A stretch of DNA of 64,000 nt, from NCBI RefSeq assembly GCF_025950095.1, contig NZ_JAPDDR010000011.1, positions 1-64,000 of the forward strand, written 5' to 3'. Source of the DNA: Luteolibacter rhizosphaerae. GTDB lineage: Bacteria > Verrucomicrobiota > Verrucomicrobiia > Verrucomicrobiales > Akkermansiaceae. The notes below the pieces were generated by a model. That model ran no database searches. It was not told the origin of the DNA and saw only the letters and a list, made by a program, of their open reading frames with translations. Position numbers and translations under genes: made by a program. Within the stretch, counting starts at the first letter, position 1, and every line of letters starts with the position of its first letter. Of the stretch, positions 41,567 through 50,490 are shown in pieces.

Positions 41567-41965
41567 ATGCACGCTTCGGTCACAAGCTTCATCATGGGAG
41601 CCACCAGGTTGGGAGCCCGGCCGAGAACGACTCAATCAGCAATTTTCTTCGATCGGCTCGCCTTGGAGATCATACCCTCCGTTAAAGCGAATGAGCCGAC
41701 AACCCTGGAGCTGATTTGGCCCTGCAGCGAGCACGGCTATGATGTTTACGCGGCACTGCTTTACTCGGCTATTCTCGGACCGGAGTGTCACTTCAGTGAT
41801 TTCATGACATCTGCCTGCGCGAGGATGTCGGGTGGGTGCGGATATTCTGAATCTCAAGGCGATTGGGCCGTGAGAATGTATAGCCGCCGGGATCACTTTT
41901 GTCTCATGTTTATGGATATGGGATCCTTCGACTCACGGGGCCACAGTTCCCGTAGATCCACCTAG
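41567..41965 (+). CDS. Possible hypothetical protein
   Basis: A 132-residue frame with AIFFDRLALEIIPSVKANEP, TTLELIWPCSEHGYDVYAAL and RMYSRRDHFCLMFMDMGSFD. It is Cys-rich (seven Cys). A minus-strand frame covers part of the same region, so strand choice is uncertain. No family recognised. Confidence 0.35.
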   Translation: MHASVTSFIMGATRLGARPRTTQSAIFFDRLALEIIPSVKANEPTTLELIWPCSEHGYDVYAALLYSAILGPECHFSDFMTSACARMSGGCGYSESQGDWAVRMYSRRDHFCLMFMDMGSFDSRGHSSRRST

Positions 41966-41997
41966 GCGGCCGAGGCGGAGAACCTTGATTCCTCGTA

Positions 41998-42288
41998 TCA
42001 TGCCTGTCCGCCCAAGGCGGCGAAGTCGTCGCGCCAATCGCGATCAAACTTCGCTTGGTAGTCGCCCGGATGGAGGGCTCCGTAATCTTCGGTGAATGCG
42101 TCCACCGACTCTTTTGCCAAGCTAAGCGACGATCCTTCGCCATCATCAAACACCAGCAAACCATCCCGCGAATTGCTCCTAAGCCATAAGCGCAAGTGCT
42201 CCGCAATCGTGAGATCATCGTTGGCCTTGGGTGCGACCGGTTCTGCCAAAGTTTGCTGATCGGAAAGTTCCCTGTTTCTATCGCTCAT
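41998..42288 (-). CDS. Hypothetical acidic protein
   Basis: A 96-residue protein starting at 42288 (MSDRNRELSDQQTLAEPVAP). It has LTIAEHLRLWLRSNSRDGLL and FDDGEGSSLSLAKESVDAFT, and is acidic. The ATG at 42378 would add 30 residues. No family recognised. Confidence 0.55.
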   Translation of the reverse strand: MSDRNRELSDQQTLAEPVAPKANDDLTIAEHLRLWLRSNSRDGLLVFDDGEGSSLSLAKESVDAFTEDYGALHPGDYQAKFDRDWRDDFAALGGQA

Positions 42289-42428
42289 AGGGGACTTGTC
42301 TTGCAGGACGCGTTCCTCAATCGACTGGAGTGCTGCTCCGTGACTAAATCGGGGAAAACGCGCTTTGACTTTCGCCACCCCAGTGCGACCGCTGCGTCGC
42401 TTCCAAAATTCACGGAAGCCCTCTCAAA

Positions 42429-42620
42429 ATGAAAACCGCCTACTTCCTTGCTGCTGCAGTCGCGTTCACTTTCGCCGCCTGCGAAAAAAACGATACCGTT
42501 AAGGACAAGATCAATGATGGACTCGACCGCCGTCCCGCCGAAGGCATCCAAGATGCCGGCGAGGACATCAAGGGCGCCGCCAAGGATGTGAAGGAAGACG
42601 TGAAGGACGCTACGAAATAA
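42429..42620 (+). CDS. Small lipoprotein with an amphipathic helical tail
   Basis: A 63-residue exported protein. The signal ends in a lipobox, MKTAYFLAAAVAFTFAAC with Cys18, followed by EKNDTVKDKINDGLDRRPAE. The C-terminus IKGAAKDVKEDVKDATK has an 11-residue-like pattern of Lys/Ala/Asp as in small desiccation or YtxH-like proteins. It is probably anchored to a membrane. A good terminator follows 26 bases after its stop. Confidence 0.75.
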   Translation: MKTAYFLAAAVAFTFAACEKNDTVKDKINDGLDRRPAEGIQDAGEDIKGAAKDVKEDVKDATK

Positions 42621-42646
42621 TCCTCTCGATTCGGCAATTGCGCACG

Positions 42647-42675
42647 AGGCCGACGTCCCGCTAGGGAGTCGGCCT
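42647..42675 (+). terminator. Rho-independent terminator of the small lipoprotein gene
   Basis: AGGCCGAC pairs with GTCGGCCT with an inner CCC-GGG extension, followed by TTCGCTTCT. It lies 26 bases after the stop at 42620. Confidence 0.7.
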
Positions 42676-42742
42676 TTCGCTTCTCGGATTCCAGCGCGTA
42701 TCGAGTCGCGCACCCGAAGGGACCGCCCAATCCGAAACCGAA

Positions 42743-42772
42743 ATGCCCGCCGCGGCTTAGCGCGGCGGGCAT
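42743..42772 (-). terminator. Terminator hairpin of the EF-hand gene
   Basis: ATGCCCGCCGCG pairs with CGCGGCGGGCAT around a 6-base loop, a 12-bp perfect stem, about 50 bases past the stop of the minus-strand gene at 42825. The minus strand continues with a moderately T-rich stretch. Confidence 0.65.
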
Positions 42773-42824
42773 ATGCCCATTTGAGCGAGAACGACCGCCA
42801 TCCGTAGCGGAGTCTCCAAGCAAA

Positions 42825-43490
42825 TCAGTTGTTCCGAACTCCCGGATTCCACTCGCTGGTGGTCAGGAAGCCATCCGAGTTCGCGTCGAAGCGGGTAAAC
42901 TTCGTCTGGATCTTGGTCTCAGAAGCGCCCTGGGCGAAGAAGTACCCGAACTCGGTCAGGTTCACCTGCGCATTGGCGTCAAAGTCCGCGAGGACGTAGA
43001 TCGAGTCCGTGTTGGGAGAGGTCTGACCACGGCGGAGAGAGTTGTATTCCTGCAGACTCACCGAGCCGTCCAAATTCACATCCGAGCGCAGAAAGTTCCG
43101 GCGGATATTAACGTAGGACGTGCGCGCACCGTAGGTGCTGACAAATTCATCCCAGCTAAGCGTACCGCTCAAGGAGAGGTCGCTTTGATAGAAAGCCGTC
43201 TCGATCTTGTTCTGCGGCTGGATTGCGCCGCGGAAGATCAGGAACTCGTTCACTTGGATCGCCGCATCCCGATTGTAGTCGGCACGGCGAAAAGACTTCG
43301 CTTGGGCGCGGACACTCAGTCCCGCCTCGAGCGTGGTGTTAAACTCGGTGGTGCTGAGGCCGCCCGAGAGGTTCACATCGGCAAGGACGAAGGCCGAGGT
43401 ATCAAGGCTACCGGCCAGAGAGGTTCCTGCGGCGACGAAGGACATGGCGAAACCCGCGAGGGCTGCTTTTGCGTGTGAGGATGTTTTCAT
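42825..43490 (-). CDS. Secreted protein with about six EF-hand calcium-binding loops
   Basis: A 221-residue exported protein. The signal peptide is about 26 residues (KAALAGFAMSFVAAGTSLAG). Six 12-residue loops follow at near regular spacing: DVNLSGGLSTTEF, DYNRDAAIQVNEF, DLSLSGTLSWDEF, DVNLDGSVSLQEY, DFDANAQVNLTEF and DANSDGFLTTSEW. The first, third, fourth and sixth keep the D-x-[DN]-x-[DS]-G pattern; the second and fifth have lost some ligands. Calcium binding is likely; the partner is unknown. It stands alone with its own terminator. Confidence 0.85.
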   Translation of the reverse strand: MKTSSHAKAALAGFAMSFVAAGTSLAGSLDTSAFVLADVNLSGGLSTTEFNTTLEAGLSVRAQAKSFRRADYNRDAAIQVNEFLIFRGAIQPQNKIETAFYQSDLSLSGTLSWDEFVSTYGARTSYVNIRRNFLRSDVNLDGSVSLQEYNSLRRGQTSPNTDSIYVLADFDANAQVNLTEFGYFFAQGASETKIQTKFTRFDANSDGFLTTSEWNPGVRNN

Positions 43491-43712
43491 GGTCGTCGCC
43501 CCTCAAGCAATTTGAATACCCGACGTCAGGAAGGCGCGAACGCCTACATGCTACATGATTCTCCCAAGCATATCCTCTTGCAGCGCTTTCTGAAGCAGTG
43601 CGTTGTGCTTTGCACACATGCAGGATGCGATCCCCAAGCATTTTAACGTCGTCATGCTCAAATGCGTAGCGCCCTGAAGTAATGCTGCTGTCACCGGAGG
43701 CTCAGCGTTTGC

Positions 43713-44315
43713 TCAGTTCGGACCAGGAAGGCTTTTCAGCAGCTCCCTCAAAGCGTCGCTTTCGCTTAGAATGCGGAATGACGAGGCCGCAAAGTCGCTC
43801 AGATTTTCAAGCAAGCGGCGATCTTCGGCATCGAACTTCTGACCGGGCTTGTGAATCACAGCCCAGACAGTTCCTACCGGCTTTCCGTTCATGTAAAAGG
43901 GCACAAGCAGCACTTCCTCAAGCGCGGGCTTGATCGGAGCCAAATAGGTGAAGTAGCGTTGAGGCTGACGAAAGAGAACCGGCGCATCGCGGTCCAGCAC
44001 CGTGCCGCAAGGGCCAAAATCGGCGGGCGTCCCGGCGCCGACGTAGCGCGCCAAGCCACCGGTGACGGCCGGCCAAACGAAGATTCCCCGCGATTCGTCC
44101 AGCAGGCTGATCCCTGCCGATTCGGCATTGGAGAATTTCAGCACCGCTGCCACAATTTCCGGAAACAGGCTCTCCGGGGCTTTGGCGAGTTCCTGCACCA
44201 ACTCAAGGAATGCAGCTGTCTCGGCCGCCTCATCAATTGGCCGCGACGGCCTCGCATCCAGCTGATCGGTAGCGATCACAATTTCCAATTCGCAGCCGGG
44301 GGAACTGTTGATCAT
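43713..44315 (-). CDS. GAF-domain protein
   Basis: A 200-residue soluble protein with start at 44315 (MINSSPGCELEIVIATDQLD). A single GAF domain covers about residues 40-190: FSNAESAGISLLDESRGIFV, GPCGTVLDRDAPVLFRQPQR and VLLVPFYMNGKPVGTVWAVI. No output domain is attached. GAF domains bind small ligands or chromophores, and this FGPCG-V-D pattern is common in stand-alone sensors of kinase clusters. The ATG at 44429 would add 38 residues of less convincing sequence. Confidence 0.8.
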   Translation of the reverse strand: MINSSPGCELEIVIATDQLDARPSRPIDEAAETAAFLELVQELAKAPESLFPEIVAAVLKFSNAESAGISLLDESRGIFVWPAVTGGLARYVGAGTPADFGPCGTVLDRDAPVLFRQPQRYFTYLAPIKPALEEVLLVPFYMNGKPVGTVWAVIHKPGQKFDAEDRRLLENLSDFAASSFRILSESDALRELLKSLPGPN

Positions 44316-44473
44316 AGGGCGGGCCCACTTTTGGATTAGATCCGCATTTTCGCAAGTGGCGATGCGATCCTTCGCTCTTGCTGATTCTCCGCGCCCCACG
44401 GCGCGGTGCAATGGAGATCCCCTGCCCATGCCCTGCAGTCGAAGCCTCGCTCGCCAATGGAGTATTTGTTCGG

Positions 44474-44944
44474 CTACCCATCTGCCATGAGAGCCGGATG
44501 CCAGTGAAATCGCAGCTTGATGCGGGAGCCTCGCTTCAAGTGAGGATCGCCGGGCGGAACCGAGATCTCCTCGCCCTGATTGCCCGTCAATCTCTCAAGC
44601 GTCCGGCGGGACGCGTGATTCTCTGGATCGCAGGTCAGAACCAGAGGCGAGCCAATGGTATGGGCAAAAGGAGCGAGGGCTTGGCAGGCCAGTAATGCAA
44701 ACCCATGCCCGCGACACCGCTTGCGGATGCCGAAACCGACGTGACCCACGACCCTCCGTATGTGCTCGCTATCCCCCACCCGCAGGTTGATGTGCCCGAC
44801 ATCCTTGAGCGCGGAGAGAATCCGGAAATGGTAGTAAGGCGCGAGATGCTTGCCCACCGGGACGACCGCCTTGGCGAAGCGAAGGGCAAGAGGACCCGAG
44901 TGCAGTGCCTGCGGCGGCGGAGGTGGCAACGGAGGCGCAGGCAT
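44474..44944 (-). CDS. GNAT-family N-acetyltransferase
   Basis: A 156-residue protein with start at 44944 after a Pro-rich stretch. The acetyl-CoA-binding segment VVGHVGFGIRKRCRGHGFAL followed by LACQALAPFA is the R/Q-x-x-G-x-G/A motif of GNAT enzymes, and LTCDPENHASRRTLERLTG is the normal following strand-helix pair with Asn. The substrate (amine or protein N-terminus) is unknown. It follows the FAD-protein gene by 22 bases on the same strand, so an operon is likely. Confidence 0.85.
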   Translation of the reverse strand: MPAPPLPPPPPQALHSGPLALRFAKAVVPVGKHLAPYYHFRILSALKDVGHINLRVGDSEHIRRVVGHVGFGIRKRCRGHGFALLACQALAPFAHTIGSPLVLTCDPENHASRRTLERLTGNQGEEISVPPGDPHLKRGSRIKLRFHWHPALMADG

Positions 44945-44966
44945 GAGAACAAAGGGGGGTAGAAGA

Positions 44967-46796
44967 TCACTTCTGATGATCTTCGCCGATCTTATCGTAG
45001 ACCCGGGTGTAGTCGGCGACATCGGCCTTTACCGGGTGACCCTTTTCAAGTTCCTCCAGCCATGCTTGGACCACAATGGCGCTGGTGTCGCTGCATGCCT
45101 GAAGGCCGTAAGAATAGGGTCGGAAACCGGTGGTGTGAGGAAAGGAGATCTCGTGAATCCGGGGGCTCGATTCGCCATTACGAGCGACCAAGCGGTAGGC
45201 GCCATCGACGCCCACGCCACCCACATGATACATTATCTCGCCTTCTCTTTGGAGCAGATGCTCCCTCTTATCTGCATCCAAAGACTTTGCGACTTCGGGA
45301 TCCACGAACGGAACCCGGGCACGGCTTGCCGTGTGTGTGCTCACCAAGCCGGGAAAGGGGTATTCATCAAGTTCCAAGGGCTTCTGCCCGCTACAATCGA
45401 CAAACATCCGGTAGTTCGTTCCGGCACCCTCCCCTTCCCCGTCTTCGATCACCCCCGTGGTGTAGCCGCCGTGAGGATCCTTGCCGGTGACCTTGGCCTT
45501 CCCCGGTTCGAGTGCGAGCTTACCGGCATCGTAGAGAGCCAGCAGAGTCTCTGCGGATGAAAGCGGCATAGCCGCAATGACGTTCATTTGAAAAGGCAGG
45601 ACTACCTCCTGAAGCGTGAGGTGATCTTCCGCAGGCATCAGTTCGGCATGGAAGTTCAGCGTATACATGAGGTCATCGATGAGTTCCTTCCAATGGATCG
45701 GCCGATGACCGATCACCGACCTGCGTGCCTCCTGCATCTCGCGGCGCATGCCCTCGAATGCGTTTGCATAGTCGTGCCGGGTGGTCATCTCCTCGACGAA
45801 GTCGCGAAGACCGAAGGACGGTTCGGATAGCTTGGAGACCAACTCCGGCATCCGGTCACGCTCAAAGGCTTGGATCAAATGCGGCCTGCAAACGTGGTCA
45901 AAGTAGGTATCGATGCGGAGAAAGCCTTCGGCGTCCAAGAGGTCGAGTAGTTCTCTCCTCCGAACGTGACGGTAAATCTCACGCATGGCCTCCACCTGAT
46001 CGAACTGCAGGTGCGGTAGCAGGCCCTGCGCCGAGTGCATGACCACCTTAAACTCCTCTGTCCCCGGCGAGGGGTGGTAGATCATCGCGCCCCCCGGAGC
46101 TTGTTCGAATGTCCCATGGCGATGGGCGAGGGATGCAATCACATCGAAGGCGCTCAGGGAGGCGCCCAAGGTGCCGACAGCAAAGTCAAACTTCTCCCCG
46201 GCGCGAGGGAGCAGCTTCGAGATCGGCCAAGGCGAAGCAAAGTAGCCAGCAGGTACGCAATCTTGATCCGGCCAGCGGTGACCAGTGGCTAACACCACCC
46301 GGTGGAAGGCTTCCTCTTTCCCATCCGCCGTAACGACTAGAACACTTTTTTCCCTTGGCAGATCCTTCACGTCGATGACCTCCAACCCTGGGCGTTCGCG
46401 GACATCAATTCCCTGTTCACCGAGCTTGCCCACGATCAAGCGATACTGGGACTGCAAGTAGCGGCCCAAGGCGATACGCGGGTAGATCGCGTCATCCTTG
46501 ATCGCGAGGTCGCCAATACCAAGCTCCAGCAGCGTCGAGGAATCCTGCGCGCGAAGCCAGTCCGCGAAGGTTTCCACGAGAGCCGGGATCTCTTCCGAGG
46601 AGATGTTCGACATGTTGTGGCGGTCCGACATCTGCGGGCTGTAGGGCATGCCCACGCCGAGGATGGAGGCCTTTTCAATGACGGTGACTGTCGCAAGGGA
46701 TCGCTGCAACACCCCGGAATTTTGCAAAATGTGTCGTAGGAGGTAGATCGCCGAAGGACCGCTTCCGACGATGGCGAGGGACTGGCATGGATTCAT
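44967..46796 (-). CDS. FAD/NAD(P)-binding oxidoreductase (NAD_binding_9 type)
   Basis: A 609-residue flavoprotein with start at 46796 (MNPCQSLAIVGSGPSAIYLL). The Gly-rich dinucleotide motif IVGSGPSAIY is at residues 9-18, with TVIEKASILGVGMPYSPQMS next, the HNMSN segment and LATGHRWP near residues 180-190. Proteins of this type belong to the FAD-NAD(P)-binding family related to hydroxyacyl-CoA reductase-like and lysine N-hydroxylase-like enzymes; the substrate is unknown. The MOSC gene at 46921 is divergent from it. Upstream Met at 46862 is an alternative start. Confidence 0.85.
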   Translation of the reverse strand: MNPCQSLAIVGSGPSAIYLLRHILQNSGVLQRSLATVTVIEKASILGVGMPYSPQMSDRHNMSNISSEEIPALVETFADWLRAQDSSTLLELGIGDLAIKDDAIYPRIALGRYLQSQYRLIVGKLGEQGIDVRERPGLEVIDVKDLPREKSVLVVTADGKEEAFHRVVLATGHRWPDQDCVPAGYFASPWPISKLLPRAGEKFDFAVGTLGASLSAFDVIASLAHRHGTFEQAPGGAMIYHPSPGTEEFKVVMHSAQGLLPHLQFDQVEAMREIYRHVRRRELLDLLDAEGFLRIDTYFDHVCRPHLIQAFERDRMPELVSKLSEPSFGLRDFVEEMTTRHDYANAFEGMRREMQEARRSVIGHRPIHWKELIDDLMYTLNFHAELMPAEDHLTLQEVVLPFQMNVIAAMPLSSAETLLALYDAGKLALEPGKAKVTGKDPHGGYTTGVIEDGEGEGAGTNYRMFVDCSGQKPLELDEYPFPGLVSTHTASRARVPFVDPEVAKSLDADKREHLLQREGEIMYHVGGVGVDGAYRLVARNGESSPRIHEISFPHTTGFRPYSYGLQACSDTSAIVVQAWLEELEKGHPVKADVADYTRVYDKIGEDHQK

Positions 46797-46920
46797 GGAG
46801 GACGTGGTTAAAACTTGGCCTGATGGAGCGTCAGTCGGTTCTTGGCATCTTTGCATGTGCAAGACGTTTGACCGCCACGCAAGCGGTTCTACGGTTCAGG
46901 CTGATACCTTCTGCGCGCCC

Positions 46921-47487
46921 ATGGAATTCGAACCGCACTGCCAAATGGATCAAGCCGAACGGACCTCGCACTGCGGGAGTTCCTCTGCCGTGGCAGCGGT
47001 GCCGGCATGGACGGGACGCCTTGTGAAGATCTACATCTCCAAGGGCCACGACTACTGGGGCAGAAGCGGAGAGGGTCGGCTCCAAAGCGGCATCGATGAG
47101 CTGAAAGAAATCGAATGTGTCGCTGGCATGGGACTGCGGGGAGACCGCTACTTCGGAACCAAGCCCGGCTTTAAAGGCCAAGTCACGTTTTTCGATCAGA
47201 AGGTGGTCGATGAGATGCGGCAGCAATTCAAGCTCGCGAAGCTGCCCGCTTCGGTCTTCCGACGTAATCTCATCGTAAGCGGAGTTGATCTGAGCGAATG
47301 GCTGGGGAAGCGCTTCTGCTTTCAAAACATCGAGTTCGAGGGGGCTCAGGAATGCCATCCTTGCCACTGGATGGACCGGGTTGTCGGACCGGGCGCTGCC
47401 GGGTTCATGAAGGAAGGATTCCGCGGTGGCTTGCGTGCCAGAATTCACGGCAACGGGTTCTTGAGCGTGCAACCTCATGGTGGGTGA
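46921..47487 (+). CDS. MOSC-domain protein
   Basis: A 188-residue protein with start at 46921 (MEFEPHCQMDQAERTSHCGS). The MOSC fold spans most of it: VKIYISKGHDYWGR, GMGLRGDRYFGTKPGFKGQV, FRRNLIVSGVDLSEWLGKRF, and the signature Cys in ECHPCHWMDRVVGPGAAGFM followed by GGLRARIHGNG. MOSC domains transfer sulfur to, or bind, molybdenum cofactor. There is no molybdoenzyme gene nearby. Divergent from the FAD-protein gene. Confidence 0.88.
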   Translation: MEFEPHCQMDQAERTSHCGSSSAVAAVPAWTGRLVKIYISKGHDYWGRSGEGRLQSGIDELKEIECVAGMGLRGDRYFGTKPGFKGQVTFFDQKVVDEMRQQFKLAKLPASVFRRNLIVSGVDLSEWLGKRFCFQNIEFEGAQECHPCHWMDRVVGPGAAGFMKEGFRGGLRARIHGNGFLSVQPHGG

Positions 47488-47540
47488 AACAGGCATTTTA
47501 GTGGAGGCTTCAGACCATTACTCACGCCCTTGTCCTGAAC

Positions 47541-47897
47541 TCAGTTGGGATCGGGCGAAATGATCGAATCATTGACATCGTTAAAATATTCCGTATCCGA
47601 AGCGAATTCCCGGGGAACTCTCAACGCAGGATGGTGGTAGCCACCCATACCCCGGGTCCATATTACATATTGGGAGGAGGTAGGAAAGATTGCTACCACC
47701 GTGTCGGCACCCTCCTCCGGCGGATGAGGTATGCCTACCTGAGCAAGATACTCGCAGTCGTCCCTGCGATAACGCAGAGCGAAAAGGAGAGCGGGAGTGA
47801 CGGGCTGGCCGATGTCTTCAGCGCATACTCGCGCAAGGGCTCCGTGTACTTCGGTCGCGAGTTTTGGATTATCGATGCCGGGTACGAAGAATTTCAT
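47541..47897 (-). CDS. Hypothetical protein
   Basis: A 118-residue protein starting MKFFVPGIDNPKLATEVHGA, then LARVCAEDIGQPVTPALLFA, then a beta-rich middle (TVVAIFPTSSQYVIWTRG). I do not recognise the family. It follows the HD gene by 9 bases on the same strand and may be the last gene of the katE operon. Confidence 0.6.
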   Translation of the reverse strand: MKFFVPGIDNPKLATEVHGALARVCAEDIGQPVTPALLFALRYRRDDCEYLAQVGIPHPPEEGADTVVAIFPTSSQYVIWTRGMGGYHHPALRVPREFASDTEYFNDVNDSIISPDPN

Positions 47898-47906
47898 GCC
47901 GTCTTG

Positions 47907-48473
47907 CTACTGGGGATTGTGAAGCGATGAGAGTGCCTCAATCGCATCCCGAAGCGCAGCTGATGCGCGCTGGATTTCCGGCTCCGCCGAAGTCGCCAAG
48001 GCAAGTGCCTTGTGTGCCGACTTAAGGCGCTCGGCGAGATACTCAGGAGGTCCATTAAGATGATCGAGGGCGTCCGCCATCTTTACTAGACGCGCTTGCC
48101 ACGGTGATGCAGCAAGCCGTTGCCAGTAGATCTTTTTCTCATCCGGGGAAGTCTTGGAAAGATACTCCACCCAAGAAGCGACATTCGCGCCCATGGCTAT
48201 CGCCATACCTTCCCGATTCACCTTGGTCTTCTCAAGCACATCGTGAAGCAGTGCGGTGGCCAAGACCTCCTGATCATGGCAGCCGAAGACCGCCGAAACG
48301 ATGAGAGCGACACGCGAGGGATGAGCGAAGTAGGGCATCCCGGATCCGGGGGGCGTTTGACCGTCGTGGGCCTCCGCCGCCACCGCCGCCGCGTATTGCC
48401 AAAGGAACGCGGCTGGCGAGAGAGATAGCAGCGGAGTGGGTAACATGGCGTAGAATTTCTTGGCTTTCATCAT
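47907..48473 (-). CDS. HD-domain phosphohydrolase, possible (p)ppGpp hydrolase type
   Basis: A 188-residue protein. Metal-binding HD-family residues are in [19 protein letters not shown] (His), [16 protein letters not shown] (His-Asp) and [14 protein letters not shown] (Asp). Spacing fits the small RelA/SpoT-like hydrolases (MESH1 type) that remove pyrophosphate from (p)ppGpp, but other HD hydrolases look similar. Its start overlaps the stop of the alcohol dehydrogenase gene in ATGA, so it is translated with that gene. Confidence 0.8.
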   Translation of the reverse strand: MMKAKKFYAMLPTPLLSLSPAAFLWQYAAAVAAEAHDGQTPPGSGMPYFAHPSRVALIVSAVFGCHDQEVLATALLHDVLEKTKVNREGMAIAMGANVASWVEYLSKTSPDEKKIYWQRLAASPWQARLVKMADALDHLNGPPEYLAERLKSAHKALALATSAEPEIQRASAALRDAIEALSSLHNPQ

Positions 48474-49669
48474 GCAGGCACCTGCGCGGTGTCCATGCCG
48501 GGCTTGATGACGACCTTGATACAGCCGTCTTCCTTTTTTCGAAACTTCTCGTAGGCATCAGGCGCAGCTTCGAGAGGGATGCGGTGGGTAATCACGAACG
48601 AGGGGTCGATCTTGCCTCCGTCGATCATCTCCAGCAGCGGGCCCAGATATTTCTGCACGTGGGTCTGGCCGGATTTCACCGTGAGCCCCTTACCCACCAG
48701 CGCGCCGACGGGGATCTTATCAAGAAGACCGAAATAGACACCCGGAATGGAGAGCGTTCCACCCTTGCGACAGGCCATGATGGCCTGTCGCAGCGCATGC
48801 GGCCGGTCCATGGATAGTTTCAGTGCCTGCTTCGCGCGATCAACTACGGCATCCAATGAGCCTGTCCCGTGGGCCTCCGCACCGACGGCATCGATGCAAC
48901 GGTCCGGCCCTCTTCCACCGGTCATTTCGATAAGGCGATTGTGGATGTCCTCCTCCTGGAAGTTTAGAACTTCCGCGCGGCCGTGGACACGAGCCATTTC
49001 CAAGCGCTCGGGGACGTGATCGATGGCGATGACACGTGCCGCACCGAACATCCATGCGCATTGGATGGTGAACTGACCCACCGGCCCGCAACCCCACACG
49101 GCCACGGTATCTCCGGCTTCTATGCCGGCATTCTCGGCCGCCTGATAACCCGTAGGGAAGATATCGGAAAGGAACAGCACCTGCTCATCGCTGAGGCCAG
49201 AATCGATCTTGATTGGGCCAACATCCGCATGTGGCACCCGCAGGAACTCGGCCTGCCCGCCGGGATAGCGCCCCATCATCCCCGAGTAACCGAAGAGCCC
49301 CGCACCCGCTTGGCCCATCGCGGCCTTCTGGAGATCTGCGCCGGGGTTGGTGGTATCACAAGCGGAGAAGAGCTGCTTCTGGCAGAAGAAGCAGCATCCG
49401 CAGGCAATGACGAAGGGAACCACCACACGGTCGCCCTTCTTGAATTTCTTAACCTCCCCGCCCACTTCGACAACGATACCCATCGGCTCATGGCCTATGA
49501 TGTCCCCCTCCTCCATCGTGGGTGTGAGGCCGTCGTAGAGATGGAGGTCCGAGCCGCAGATGCCACTCGCTGTGATCTGAATGATGATGTCCTTCGGATC
49601 CAAGATTGCGGGATCGGGAACGCGATCGACGCGCACGTCTCCCACGCCATGCCAACAAAGTGCTTTCAT
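48470..49669 (-). CDS. Zinc-dependent alcohol/formaldehyde dehydrogenase
   Basis: A 399-residue MDR enzyme with start at 49669 ([20 protein letters not shown]). Catalytic zinc ligands are Cys38 in [10 protein letters not shown] and the GHEPMG His-Glu pair; the structural zinc Cys cluster is [15 protein letters not shown]. The nucleotide-binding motif is [18 protein letters not shown] and the second substrate half has [18 protein letters not shown]. The overall plan matches glutathione-independent formaldehyde dehydrogenase-like proteins often found with catalase in stress loci. The next gene (HD) overlaps by ATGA; the upstream gene is the alpha/beta hydrolase. Confidence 0.9.
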   Translation of the reverse strand: MKALCWHGVGDVRVDRVPDPAILDPKDIIIQITASGICGSDLHLYDGLTPTMEEGDIIGHEPMGIVVEVGGEVKKFKKGDRVVVPFVIACGCCFFCQKQLFSACDTTNPGADLQKAAMGQAGAGLFGYSGMMGRYPGGQAEFLRVPHADVGPIKIDSGLSDEQVLFLSDIFPTGYQAAENAGIEAGDTVAVWGCGPVGQFTIQCAWMFGAARVIAIDHVPERLEMARVHGRAEVLNFQEEDIHNRLIEMTGGRGPDRCIDAVGAEAHGTGSLDAVVDRAKQALKLSMDRPHALRQAIMACRKGGTLSIPGVYFGLLDKIPVGALVGKGLTVKSGQTHVQKYLGPLLEMIDGGKIDPSFVITHRIPLEAAPDAYEKFRKKEDGCIKVVIKPGMDTAQVPA

Positions 49670-49691
49670 ATGATTTTTTTGTTCGAGGGGT

Positions 49692-50474
49692 TCAAGCGCG
49701 GATGGCGGAGAGATGGCCTTCCAACCAATTCGAGACGGAGACCGCGACCTCGTCCCAGCCGGGCTCACCGCAGATGAAGTGCCCGCGGCCGTTGAATTCC
49801 TTGTATTCGTGGTGCGAGCGCTCGTCCTCGTAGGCGTGTGCGTTCCGCCTCACCAAGGGCGCAGGGATAATCTCGTCCTTCTCCGCACCGATAAGAAGCA
49901 GGGGATTGTGCGGAAGGGAGAGATCGATCTCACCATCGGATCCCAGGATATCGCGCATCACTTGCCGGCTCTCATGGACTGCATAAGCCTCCCACGCGGC
50001 ATCGCTATCGGTGCGGCTGAGCGCATTGGCGAAGTTCCGGTGGAATAGTTCCGGCGTCATTTCGTAGGGATCATTACCTGCGAAAGGATTGGTGATGGAG
50101 GCGCTGTTGCGCAGGAACCCCCAATCCAGCGCGAGCATCTTGTTTGGCGCCACCGAGGCGATGCCCACCGCTGCGCGGACCAGGCCATCTGCCAACAGCT
50201 TCTGCGCAACCAGACCGCCGAGAGAGTGGCCGATCACTACCGGCGGCTCGGGCTCCGCGGCTGCGAGCGTATGAAAGTGGCCATAGACCTCGGCCAAAGT
50301 CAGGTTGCCGAGCCCGGCGGGGATGTTCGCGCGGATATCGGACGGCTCGCCCTCGTGAAGTGGCCATGCGGGGGCAAGGGCTTCGAAGCCCGTGGCCTCG
50401 AAGAACGAGACCCACTCTCGCCAGCTCTTGGGGTTTTGGAACATTCCATGGATGAAGATGATTTTCGAATTCAT
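49692..50474 (-). CDS. Alpha/beta-hydrolase
   Basis: A 260-residue enzyme with start at 50474 ([20 protein letters not shown]). The nucleophile elbow is GHSLGG with Ser84; the acid is in [12 protein letters not shown] and the His in [13 protein letters not shown]. The oxyanion motif is HGMFQ. No lipid or epoxide features are clear, so the substrate is unknown. It follows katE by 16 bases and precedes the alcohol dehydrogenase by 22 bases, forming one operon. Confidence 0.85.
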   Translation of the reverse strand: MNSKIIFIHGMFQNPKSWREWVSFFEATGFEALAPAWPLHEGEPSDIRANIPAGLGNLTLAEVYGHFHTLAAAEPEPPVVIGHSLGGLVAQKLLADGLVRAAVGIASVAPNKMLALDWGFLRNSASITNPFAGNDPYEMTPELFHRNFANALSRTDSDAAWEAYAVHESRQVMRDILGSDGEIDLSLPHNPLLLIGAEKDEIIPAPLVRRNAHAYEDERSHHEYKEFNGRGHFICGEPGWDEVAVSVSNWLEGHLSAIRA

Positions 50475-50490
50475 GAGTTGATCTGGAGGG

